From Larix sibirica (Eukaryota > Streptophyta > Pinopsida > Pinales > Pinaceae): DNA of 11,116 bases. Shown here piece by piece: positions 1 to 8,850 of this stretch. A program made the translations under genes and the position numbers. The notes beneath the pieces are model-generated. The model saw only the letters and a list, made by a program, of their open reading frames with translations. It had not been told where the DNA came from and did not search any database. Where the stretch lies: assembly GCA_004151065.3 (NCBI GenBank), contig NWUY0300030298.1, positions 13,076-24,191 on the forward strand, in the 5' to 3' direction. How positions within the stretch are numbered: position 1 is the first letter of the stretch; every line of letters starts with the position of its first letter.

Positions 1-51
1 ATCCATAAAATATGGGGAAGTATTCACTGGGTTTCCCCGCGAGGTATTCCT

Positions 52-69
52 TGGAATATATATATTCCA
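52..69. repeat. 18-bp perfect AT-core palindrome
   Basis: The sequence TGGAATATATATATTCCA reads the same on both strands. It overlaps a second small inverted repeat (TATTCC at 45-50 and GGAATA at 53-58). It sits immediately before the SINE, and its AT core may be the insertion target site. No protein-binding role can be shown from sequence alone. Confidence 0.7.
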
Positions 70-264
70 TGAGGCGTAGATCGCATGGTAGGGAGCTGGT
101 GTTGTTACACTCCCCACCCAGGTTCAAATCTTGCTGGACATATGCTCCTTGGGAGCCAAGATTATAATGATAAATTAGGCTTGTGAGCTACTTCTCGTGA
201 TTGATGCATGATATTTACCATGGACGTAGCCCATCATGGTGAACCACATGAAAAAAAAAAAAAA
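67..264 (+). mobile_element. tRNA-derived SINE with poly(A) tail
   Basis: Non-autonomous retroposon carrying an internal RNA polymerase III promoter. Box B (GTTCAAATC, 122-130) matches the GWTCRANNC consensus at every position. Box A (TCGCATGGTAG, 81-91) matches 9 of 11 positions of TRGYNNARNNG. The 30-bp gap between them is normal for tRNA-like promoters. The element ends in an uninterrupted run of 14 A (251-264), giving about 198 bp, a usual plant SINE size. AT-alternating sequence lies on both sides (55-66 and 265-280) and could be a target-site duplication, but its simplicity makes the exact ends uncertain. The tRNA-unrelated body (about 135-250) does not let me name the family. It encodes no protein and depends on LINE machinery supplied in trans (family knowledge). 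Confidence 0.72.
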
Positions 265-1322
265 TTATATATATATATTAGTCATTAAGACTTGGTGATT
301 TACTATACATAATAAGTATTTTGTTATTTTAATGTGATTTCACAAAATAGTAAACAAATATAAAGGAATACAATTTTATGAAAATTATGAACTCTAATTA
401 CATAATGGATCTGGTTTTCTTTTGTAGGATATCTTCTAGTTCTCACCAAGGAATTCATGTCGCGAATCTCCATCAAGATTCTTCTAACACAATTCCATTT
501 GTCAATCGTTGTACATCCACCAGATGACCACCCTACTAACTCTCAGTGGGTACTCTTCTTCCCCGAGGACCCTTGAGTTGCAATGGAGTTGTATGGAGAG
601 AGTACTACTAACAAAATATTGGAGAATGTAAACTCAAGATAAGAGGTTTTCCAACCTCAATCAAACTCCAATAGACCAAACTCTCAAATATCGCCTCAAG
701 AAACTTTTTAACAATATTGTGCAACCATATTCCAACCTTACGGAAAAAAAAAGACCTTGAACTCATGCTCTCCACTTTTTTTTATAAGCTTCGATACCTA
801 TGTCACAAGTCACAAGTCTCGCTCATGCAAAAATAAAATTTATTTAATTACAAATTGATTAATATTCACACATCCACATGTCACCTTCCTACCAACATGC
901 ACAAGTAATTTATTTTTAAAAATTATTAAATATTGATTTATTCTCACATTTCAACCACTCTTCCTATAATCACTCCTAGGTATTCATTTTATCTTATTTT
1001 CCTTTCCTAAATTTTTATGTGCACTTGAGTTTACTACTACTTTTAATTGATCTCATTTTTTAATTTGATTTCCCCTCTTTATTTCTTCTCCTTATTTAAT
1101 GGATGCACTCTAGTCAATATTTCTTTTAATTAATTAAATATTTTTCTTCTTTTCATGAACATGATTTCATTTAATAATAGATTTGAATTCATTTATTTTT
1201 TTTCATAAACATTCATTTTTTATATGCTTAACAATTATCTCACTCATTTATTTATCTTTTAATGAAATGCACGTACCAATAAAATGTTTTTTTCTCAATG
1301 TATTTAAAACTTATCAAGGTAA
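265..1322. other. AT-rich intergenic DNA, no gene recognised
   Basis: Homopolymer-rich, AT-rich sequence. The segment at about 420-760 is less AT-rich and includes one open stretch (427-573) after a splice-acceptor-like TTTTGTAG. It stops after 49 codons, resembles no family I know and continues into further stops. The region from 840 to 1300 is mostly T/A runs with no coding signal on either strand. Confidence 0.6.
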
Positions 1323-1422
1323 TATCAAGGGTGTTATGATCATATACATACACTTCAAATATTACCTTCCAATGAATACCAAGGGTGTCATGATCATATG
1401 CATGCCCTTCAAATATTCCATT
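1323..1422 (+). repeat. Imperfect tandem duplication, 54-bp offset
   Basis: Two copies of a 46-bp segment start at 1323 and 1377. They share AAGGGTGT, ATGATCATAT and CTTCAAATATT, with about seven mismatches by eye. The short reading frames across them on both strands simply mirror this repetition (GVMII twice on the plus strand) and are not convincing as proteins. Confidence 0.8.
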
Positions 1423-1438
1423 CTTTATGATGGGGAAG

Positions 1439-1548
1439 TGGTACAATGGTTGAGACCACATTAACTCAACTCATTCATACCATGTTGAAAGACTAACGGT
1501 CACTAAGGAATAAGGTTGACACCTTGCTTTGCACCCCTCATTCAAACC
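1439..1548 (+). mobile_element. Possible decayed tRNA-like SINE fragment
   Basis: TGGTACAATGG at 1439-1449 fits the pol III box A consensus TRGYNNARNNG at all positions and continues as TTGAGAC, as in tRNA D-arms. ATTCAAACC at 1540-1548 fits box B at 8 of 9 positions. The roughly 90-bp gap is about twice to three times the usual spacing, so either an insertion separated the boxes or one match is chance. No poly(A) tail or target duplication is evident. Confidence 0.3.
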
Positions 1549-2164
1549 TCATGAGTGACCAAATCCATGGCCTACCCTCACAGCGACATGCATTTTGCAG
1601 GTAAAAGTATCACATACTTTTCAACCCATCGCATGGAAAAGGGAATGCTAGTAAGAAGAAACATGGTCATTGCTCCTCTTATATTGGTCACACTATGTGC
1701 GTCCACCCATAAAACCCCATTACCCATGTGGATTAATTGGCAATCAAAACCCTTGTGCCTGCACACAATAAAATGCACATGCACCAAATAGTTTCATTCA
1801 CATAAATCAAACATATTAGATTACTAACATGACATATCTTAATGTAATATCTTGACTCAATCCAGAGTCCATGCAATGTTAACGTAACATCGCGTCAATG
1901 TACACTCGTGATTTCCCCACCACACTAAGCAAACTATCAAAAGCATCTAACAAATGATGAATCCAAAGTACATTTTCAGTTATCACTTTTAACGCCTCAA
2001 TAGCATTAAATGTGTTACATCAGATAAAATCCATTCATGACAACTAATTTCATACATAAGAAAAATAATGTCAAATACCATTAATGCATAATAATATTAT
2101 TTGTTTAAGTTCCAATGACATGGCCCATATATCATCGAACCATGTCATTTGTGATCAAATGCCC
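1549..2164. other. Non-coding stretch, nothing recognised
   Basis: Mixed-composition sequence with short reading frames on both strands between about 1555 and 1790. The overlapping opposite-strand frames have no motif, no compositional support and no family resemblance. I see no RNA fold, transposon terminus or clear repeat here. Confidence 0.5.
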
Positions 2165-2325
2165 TCAAATAATAACATAGTCCAATTTGATCAGAGTCTA
2201 AGGAAAATGGGGCACTACAATATTCTTCAAATCACATGTTCTTTTCAAATAATAACATGGCCCAATTTGATAAAAGTCTAAGGAAAAATGGGGCACTACA
2301 ATATTCTTCAAATCACATGTTCTTT
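2165..2325 (+). repeat. Recent 80-bp tandem duplication
   Basis: Unit 1 is 2165-2244 and unit 2 is 2245-2325, directly adjoining. They differ at about four substitutions and one extra A in unit 2, roughly 94-95% identity by eye. This is far less diverged than other repeats in the window, so the duplication is young. It abuts the decayed coding remnant that starts near 2327, and unit 2 supplies the first codons of the open frame there, so a start codon at 2236 should not be trusted. Confidence 0.9.
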
Positions 2326-2326
2326 T

Positions 2327-3053
2327 GGAATACTGGAATCAAATATGTAGATAGATCAATTTCATATGATGATAACACCATACGTGGGACTAGAGAGTTT
2401 CACTCAATTAAGACAAAGACCTTCCAAAATGTGTTTGCATTTGATAGAAGGAAACAATCTTGCTTTTGTCCAATTTGTATAGAAGACACAAAATCCATAG
2501 AGACTTGTGAAAACATAATAGGCAAATATGTTAAACCTTGGAAACATGCAAAGGTTAATCAAAAGGGGAAAATGTCACTTTAAACCTTTGAGGAGATGGA
2601 ATCAAAGGAAACTATGGTATCCATTGATGGTGATATAATTTTTTATCTTGTTAAATAGGGTAATATTTCACCTGAAAAATATTTTTTTATTTTTTATGTA
2701 GATATTTAAACATTGTACATACATGCATACATGCATATATACATATGCTCATTGATAATGATATTGTTAATAATGAGGATAAATTTGGCACTTTGGCAGA
2801 TGGTCTTGTATGTAGGTGATTTCTTTGATGGGTTTGCACCACAAGACAATAAAGAGAAAGTACAATATCATTTGACGCAATGCACACAAATAAAAAGAAA
2901 GTTAATGGGAAACTATGATGATGGAGGTTTTACATATGAAAGGGGATCTATCATATTAAAGGTTTATTTTTTCAAGAAACCCATGAAACTAAAATCCATG
3001 TTCACTTTCAAGACTTTGAGCCAAATGTTAAAGTTTCCAATATAGTCATCTAG
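2327..3053 (+). pseudogene. Decayed coding remnant with CFCPIC cysteine motif
   Basis: Two protein-like blocks lie in order on one strand. Block 1 (2327-2658) reads GTREFHSIK at 2386, CFCPIC at 2461-2478, CEN from 2506 and a Trp at 2539. It hits a stop at 2581, continues sensibly in the same frame (FEEMESKETMVSIDGD) and hits another stop at 2656. Block 2 begins near 2800 with VGDFF, GFAPQDN, QYHL and YDDGGFTYERG. In a T6 tract at 2967-2972 it loses one base, after which the plausible frame (QETHETK, HFQDFEPNVKV) runs to TAG at 3051. The 140 bp between the blocks starts GTAATATTT (2660) and ends TTTGGCAG (2799), so it may be a former intron. The Cys-x-Cys-x2-Cys plus CEN/W arrangement recalls cysteine motifs in dispersed transposon-associated proteins, but I cannot name the family. 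Host-gene origin is the alternative. No upstream start is identifiable. Confidence 0.55.
2716..2747. repeat. CATA/CATG tetranucleotide microsatellite
   Basis: Alternating TACA, TGCA and TATA tetranucleotides form a short impure simple repeat inside the presumed intron of the neighbouring coding remnant. Strand slippage here would be expected to vary between individuals. Confidence 0.7.
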
Positions 3054-3157
3054 TATGCAGTTCTCGCTTAAAGTTAATAGAAATTAAAAACGAAATCAAA
3101 AGTGAAAAGACAAAGAATGACAAAGGAAAATCATGATCGAATAATTAAAGATGGCTT

Positions 3158-3195
3158 TCCATTAGGATGTTGTTTCTAAACAACACTCCATTAGG
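3158..3195. repeat. Perfect 8-bp hairpin bracketed by 9-bp direct repeats
   Basis: TCCATTAGG occurs at 3158-3166 and again at 3187-3195. Between them is a perfect inverted repeat, TGTTGTTT (3168-3175) and AAACAACA (3178-3185), with two bases in the middle. Nine-base duplications are typical of Mutator-like insertions, so this could be a tiny excision relic. Chance is possible at this size. Confidence 0.5.
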
Positions 3196-3513
3196 GTATA
3201 TTAGCATTATATTCATGTATTATCTAGACTTGGTTGGTTTTGTGAAAGTTTTATAGATAGCTTAACCCCATGATTTTTATGATTAAACTCGTGATGATTT
3301 CTAAGAATGTATGACCTACACTTTGGTTGTATGACAAATCTTGTTGTTTATGTTAAGAGTTCAAGAAATTGTCGAAAAGATGATTAAACATGTGTTGCTT
3401 TCTAATCATTCGATCACACCATTCCAAATGAGATGTCATATTATTCATCATGCCATTATACATGTCATATGTTTTATTCTTGAACTTAGAAGTTTTGTTC
3501 ATAAACTTAGAAT

Positions 3514-3955
3514 TTCAAAAAGTTGTCAATAAGGGCTAAGATAGACTCTCACTCTCGTGTCTCTTCCCTTCTCCCATTGTGTCACATTTAATTTTCAAAA
3601 AAATTATTTGCTACTTGTTTAAAACCAATGCTCATTGTATGATGCTTAATTATATGATCTATTTTATTATATTATTGTGTATATTCATTAGAATGTGGCA
3701 TGTAATTGTGTTAGAATTGTTTTCTTAGCATTTTATTTGCCTAATTTTAAACCAATTCTCATTGTATATGATGTTTAATTATTTTTAATAAGTTTCTTAA
3801 GAAAAGATGTTTAATTATTTTTCAAAAACTTGTCAATTAGAGTTATATAGGCTCTTATGTCTCTTTCCTTCTCCCACTACGTCATATTCTTTTATAAAAC
3901 ATTTTATTTATTACTTGTTTTAAACTAATTCTCATTGTACATGATGTTTAATTAA
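3514..3955 (+). repeat. Diverged dispersed/tandem repeats with a 33-bp core
   Basis: A segment of about 140 bp at 3514-3653 recurs in diverged form at 3821-3955. Shared landmarks in order are TTCAAAAA, TTGTCAAT, GTCTCTT, CCTTCTCCCA, TACTTGTTT, CTCATTGTA and TTTAATTA. The last part alone (AAACCAATTCTCATTGTA through TTTAATTA) occurs a third time at 3749-3781. The cores at 3622, 3749 and 3922 are therefore unevenly spaced. This looks like an old nested duplication or pieces of a non-coding transposon. No coding capacity is seen. Confidence 0.65.
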
Positions 3956-4740
3956 ACATGTTTAGTTTCTTACTATTATTTTTATAGCTAACAATAGCTT
4001 TAACTTCTTAACATTATTTCACAAACTATAACCAAATCTAGTTCTTATCAACATCCTTGAACTTCACTTCAACATGCCATTTTTTTAGAAATCAAGAGAC
4101 CAACAATATTATCTTCCAAAGTATTTCCTTAATGTACATAAATAACTCTTCTTTTCAAATCAAATTCAAAACTCTATTTTTAAACCATCTTTAAAGGAAC
4201 ACACTACCAAATAAGATATATTTTAGGAGAAAAATATTTCCCAACCAAGTTTAAATAACTATGTTAGTTGCTTACATAGTTAAAGAACTAGTAATTTCCA
4301 TGATTATCTTCAGTCTCATGAATCAATATATTAATAATCTAAAACTAGAAAAGACTATTACCAATTTCAATGGATCACTACTATGATAATTTCTACTTCA
4401 TAAATCGTGATAGGAAATTATCAAATGAATATTTAGTGACAAATTTGGTGACTTCACTCATTTCATATCTAGTTTAGAAGACCTTTTCCGTTCAATCATC
4501 CAACCACTCAATTGCAATGTAAATAGGGTGAATAAGAAAACAACTTCCAACAAGTCTATCATGGCAATTCATGTCTATACCAACTATCAGTTTAGTCTAT
4601 GAATATCCCTAGAGGGAAGGTATCTTCTAATTAACAACACAAATTCACAAATAAATATTCAATCATCAAAGAGATAAACAACTTAGATGGGTTACATTAG
4701 TTGGCAATGCCAGAACAAGAGACAACACCATTCTTTAAAA
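3956..4740. other. AT-rich stretch, nothing recognised
   Basis: No open frame longer than a few dozen codons, no tRNA-like promoter, no terminal inverted repeats and no tandem structure were found on either strand. The composition is uniformly A/T-rich. Confidence 0.5.
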
Positions 4741-4890
4741 ATGGAAGTAACATCGAAATACCTAAGCACAAAAAAATGCAAGTAACCTATACTTCATAAT
4801 ACAACAACATTCTTTAAAATGCAAGTAACATATACTTGAGTTTACAACAACACATTAATAAAAAATATGTAAGTAACCTATACTTCAACA
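4741..4890 (+). repeat. Short degenerate repeats, ATGCAAGTAACCTATACTT type
   Basis: Four copies of an ATG(C/G/T)AAGTAAC-type sequence start at 4741, 4776, 4819 and 4867 (spacings 35, 43 and 48 bp). Three of the four extend into CTATACTT or ATATACTT. The companion CATTCTTTAAAA precedes two of them, near 4729 and 4808. The uneven spacing argues for an old array with indels rather than an active minisatellite. Confidence 0.6.
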
Positions 4891-7227
4891 TATGTATTTG
4901 TGTGTAATTCCTCATTCACATGTGCCAAAAGAGCCTACTTAAGGGTTTTGCAATCTCATGTAGCATATCAAATTAATGGAGAGGAATCAAAACTAAACAA
5001 ATTAAATCCTTAAACATGCATGCATAACATATAGGAAAACTAGCCAAAAGTACTAAGTGCAACACATGTAAATGTTAAAATTTCATAAAACATAGAATAA
5101 GAGAGTAAAATAACATATTGGCACTGGTTGTGGATAGTAGGGGACCTTTGCATCTAATCCAAGTCGGGGTTCTTGTAAGTCCTGTGTGTCCAAGTCTCTA
5201 GCCAAGTGATTAGATAGTTGATTCCACAATGGTGAAAGAAGGATAGAATGAAGGCTCTCTCTCTTGTTTTTTGGTGGAATTTTGGAAAGATGACAATAAT
5301 GTGAATATGGAGCATGTGTGTAATGGTGACCACGAGGGTTGTGCTTATAGTAAATATGGTGGACAATTTTTAGACTTGGTTGTAAAGTTAATGATCCCCT
5401 TTGCATTGATAACTTAGTGGGGAGGTTAGGCCTTGGAAGACCAAATCAATAGTTATTTTTTGCAATAATGGCTAGGGAATGTCCACTTTCAGCCACTACT
5501 TCTTTTTGGGAAACATGCAACAATAAGGAATAATTGAAATTTTACTTTTCATATTAGGTCATTTTTTTAAGGAAAAAGTGCGACATGATCACATATTTTT
5601 AGGAGAAAACCACAACCTATTTGACATGGTCAATTTTTTACTTTTCTTTTGGTTTTTTTGTCATATTTATGACATTGTATGAAGATGGATGAGATGGAAA
5701 TGGGAATAACGCTTCCAACGATGATGAGCAATGGCAATGAAAATCATGACAAAGTAGGTGAGAAAAATTAGGTTGTTAATAGTTTCCCCTGATCTATGAT
5801 GTTAGGAGCTCATTGCATAGCCTAAATACATCATAGGTTTTCCTTTCTTTCAACCTAAAAGGAACCAAGAGAATGAGGACACGAAACAAGGGTGAGAAAG
5901 TAAAAAGATCCCCCACCCCCCTAAGGGAGTTACAAAGGTCCTACCTAGAGACAAGCCAACCAAAAAGTTGAGGTGCATATAAGCTCAAATATAAATGAGG
6001 TGGGAATTTACATGCTCGTATCAGTGTATCAATACCATATGGGATCAAGACCATAAAGGGGCATGATAAATATATAGGAATAACTACTGGGTACAATGCA
6101 TCAGAGGGGTATAGAGGGACCCAATCTAAGTACATATATATGGTCCCACCATAGTTTATCTAAAGAACATGAGTATCCTAATGTGATGAAAAATCATAGT
6201 AAATGAAGCCATGTTGAAACTATAAGGGACTAATATCTAGAAGGACTGATATTGTGAGACAACTCCTCATATGAGACACAAACTACTAAAAAAATGAGCC
6301 AAAAAGGTCTAGGGAACTACAACTAAAACCAGATCACTATCACCAACACTACCCAGACACCAGAGGAAGAGGCGACAAATAAATTCCTAAATAGACTAAA
6401 AAACTATAGGTGTTCATGAATGTTTGGGGTCTTCGACGAAATTGGTATAAGAGAATCACCACACTATATGATTCTCAATGGTGTGATAATTATTTGGAGT
6501 CGATCTCATCAATTCTCGTGATAACCAACCAATCCAAGGGGCAATGAGGTATCCCCTTAATTGGTCCAAGGTAACCCATCAATGATGGTGATGGGGCCAA
6601 GGTACAAATGCCTCTAGGTCTATCCTCTAAAATACAAGTCTTGAATTCGATAGAGGGAGATCGACTGAAAACAAAGAAATGAAATCTATTTATTTATTAG
6701 ATTGACTTATGACACTAGGATATGAATAGAACTTGGACTAAAACACCAAATGGGTACATGGTCAAAGAGTAATGGAATCAAAATTCCTTTGTTTAGAGCA
6801 TGAAGGAATGGGTAACTTGGCAGCATAAGTGAAACTCGTGATAGTATCAAGGGAGGGAGACAATGAGATAACTAGGGCACATAATTGTAGTGCTGAAACT
6901 CATAGGAGAGTAAGGAGGGAGATGAGGTCAACATTGTGTGGAGGATAACATCAAAGAGGGTCCATGGGTGGAAAATTGAAAAATTCCTTAAACAAATTCA
7001 ACTAAGGATGCTTCCATAAGAGATCATATACATTTTGTAGTAGTGCTAAGGAGCATTATTTTAAATGATTTTTCAAATCCAAGGGTACTCAAGAGAAAAG
7101 AAGGAGCTCAACAAGATAAATGTCCAAAATATGACCAAGTGAATCATTGAAATGTGTGATAACATATGGAAGAAACTAGGGGGTAGGACATTGATGGGAA
7201 TTCCCTTGGGGATAAATGAATGATAAG
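4891..7227. other. Long gene-free stretch, probably old repeats
   Basis: Over 2.3 kb without a supportable gene. A minus-strand open frame at 5083-5406 (107 codons) overlaps another frame, has no motif and is low-complexity in its C-terminal part, so I treat it as chance. A minus-strand frame at 5941-6135 is likewise unsupported. The segment from about 5860 to 6700 is less AT-rich than the left half. It contains one motif resembling an LTR-retrotransposon primer-binding site at 6443 but no recognisable gag or pol sequence. A weak stem (6529-6541 with 6553-6564) is present. No tandem repeats were found. Confidence 0.5.
6443..6454 (+). other. Weak tRNA-iMet primer-binding-site-like motif
   Basis: TGGTATAAGAGA matches 10 of 12 bases of TGGTATCAGAGC, the initiator-tRNA-Met complementary site that follows the 5' LTR of many plant Copia and Gypsy elements. 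It is preceded by GACGAAAT, with no clean CA end of an LTR. No retroviral-type protein motifs follow. A relic is possible, as is chance. Confidence 0.2.
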
Positions 7228-7640
7228 TACTACAAAAAGGGACTTTGGTGATGCACAGGCCTATGACAGGCCTTTAATGATCGCCAAAAAATCTAGTTAT
7301 GGTGACACCTACAAAAATATCATTGACATAACTATTGCAACAGTCATTAAAGGATTATCACCATCAATCACCTTCGTGACTAAACCAACGACGTTCCTTT
7401 TATCACTGTCATCAATTAATATTTCAACAACTAAATTAGTGATTGTCTTTCTAATATCGGCATCATTTCCTATTTTGTAATTGAATTTGGTGATAGTATC
7501 CCAATTCCCATCACCAAAAACTCCTCAAAATAATGGAAATGATCGTTGACGGTTACCAAATATCTTGACCTAATGATGATAATCATTGATTGTAACTAAA
7601 GTTCTTGACCGTCACGAAAGATCTTAACCATCACACCTAA
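7228..7640 (+). mobile_element. CACTA-like transposon end with subterminal motifs
   Basis: The segment begins TACTACAAAAAGGG at 7228, one base off the CACTACAAAAA-type terminal inverted repeat of CACTA (En/Spm) DNA transposons. It is followed by about 400 bp dense in short motifs in both orientations: GGTGA or GTGA (about 7247, 7301, 7376, 7439, 7489) and TCACC, TCAC or GTCAC (about 7358, 7368, 7403, 7511, 7611). Inverted and direct short motifs of this kind are the transposase-binding layout of CACTA subterminal regions (family knowledge). No transposase coding sequence or matching right terminus is visible. The block ends where PPR homology starts at about 7641. The open frame across 7220-7480 looks like chance within repeated motifs. 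Alternative: a diverged MITE or unrelated repeat. Confidence 0.45.
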
Positions 7641-8850
7641 ATGAAAGTCCTCACCCCAAATTAAGTAACATATACTACCTTGATTGATGGACATTGCAAA
7701 GGAGGCAAATTTTTCATTGCTCTTACACTAGTGAAGCGGATGAAGGAAAATGGATGTGAAACAAATATGCATACTTACAATGATTTGATTAATGGACTTT
7801 GCAAGGAAAATTGGGTGTCATAGGTAGACAAACTATTTGAAAACCTTCTAGATGAAGGCTTAACTCCCACTGTATTTAGTTACACAACCTTGATTGATGG
7901 ATTTTGCAAATCAGGTGCACTGGATCATGCATTTAGAGTCCTTGATGAAATGGTTTTCCAGGGTTCGGAGGAAGCATAATTACTTCTTGAAAAAATAGAG
8001 AAAAAAAGGCATGAAAGATGATCAAGTGACATATACCTCTCTTATTGATGGAAATATAAAATTAGATAGAGTTGACCATGCTTTTGATATTATGAGAAAG
8101 ATTACAAGGAATGCATTTCAGCCTAATTATCGAACTTATGGTGTACTTATGATGGACTTCTTCATCAAATTCAGATGCGGGAGGTAAAATTGATTGCTTC
8201 AAAAGAGGAAATTGGTGATTCATATCTTGAAGTAAATGCTCTCAATATTTATATTTCTTTGAAGCTTTTGGACGGAATGGTAGAAAAGTATTTCCAAACT
8301 ACTATATATACTTATAGTGTACTAATAGTTGGACTATGCAAAGGAGGCATGTAATTGCATGAGGTAGATCAGTTGGTAAAAATAACGTTAGTGAAAGGCT
8401 TGCTTCCTCATAACAAAATATAAGCTCTCTTCCTGTGGGGTACTGCAAATAGGAAAAATATGAGCATGCCCTAGATATTTACATTCAATGAGTGAAAACA
8501 ACTTTGAACCTACTCTATTGATATATAATGCAATAATTCTTGGTATTGATAGAGAAGGAAAAACATAAGAGGGAAACAAATTGTTTGATAACTCTATTTC
8601 TATATTTTTTAGTCTGAATACAATTACTTGGACCATATTCATTAATGGATTTTTCAAACAACGTCAATTTGATGCATGTCTTAAACTAATCCACGGGATG
8701 AAGGAGAAAGGTTGTGAACCTAGTGTTCAAACATATTGTGTATTAATCAAAGAACTTCTTGAAGAAGATAAACCATTGGAAGCAAAAGCACTTGCCAATA
8801 AGATTACGGAGAAAGGATATTTTGTTTTGGAAGAAGGTATTTTGTGTTGA
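7641..8850 (+). pseudogene. P-class pentatricopeptide-repeat (PPR) pseudogene, C-terminal part
   Basis: Intact relatives are helical-repeat proteins that bind organellar RNA one base per motif in mitochondria or chloroplasts. About ten 35-residue motifs can be read. Examples are YTTLIDGHCKGG (7671), HTYNDLINGLCK (about 7770), SYTTLIDGFCKSG (about 7880), YTSLIDG (about 8032), TYSVLIVGLCKGG (about 8310), WTIFINGFFKQRQFDACLK (about 8630) and TYCVLIKELLEEDKPLEAK (about 8731), with a tail ending at TGA 8848-8850. It is dead: in-frame stops at 7662, 7821, 7977, 8352, 8421, 8450 and 8566. Frameshifts lie in an A7 run (8001-8007) and near 8152, 8438 and 8488. About 20 residues are missing across 7970-7980. 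The motif style and the C-terminal end resemble Arabidopsis At5g65560-type proteins, from memory. The N-terminal half, including any targeting peptide, is absent: homology begins mid-motif directly against the CACTA-like block. The last 90 codons are open but cannot act alone. Confidence 0.9.

Noticed and set aside
427-573. Open stretch after a TTTTGTAG splice-acceptor-like site, 49 codons
   Set aside because: No family resemblance, no matching donor or neighbouring exon, and several stops follow. It is compatible with chance.
1183-1464. 93-codon plus-strand frame overlapping a 69-codon minus-strand frame
   Set aside because: Low-complexity AT-rich translation, and its repetition only mirrors the 54-bp-offset duplication.
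1555-1791. Opposed overlapping frames of 78 and 69 codons
   Set aside because: No motif on either strand; both are typical chance frames.
5083-5406. 107-codon minus-strand frame
   Set aside because: Longest minus-strand frame between the repeats, but with no domain, no splice context and biased composition. An overlapping alternative frame is equally open.
6529-6564. Stem formed by CCAATCCAAGGGG and CCCCTTAATTGG
   Set aside because: Imperfect arms of 12-13 bases, with no terminator, miRNA-precursor or transposon context.
7034-7046. TTTTGTAGTAGTG resembling the right end of a CACTA element
   Set aside because: It lies to the left of the CACTA-like start at 7228, so it cannot pair with it, and no subterminal motifs precede it.
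7220-7480. 86-codon frame across the CACTA-like end
   Set aside because: Its Thr/Ile/Ser-rich translation comes from repeated TCACC/ATCA motifs, and it begins outside the element.
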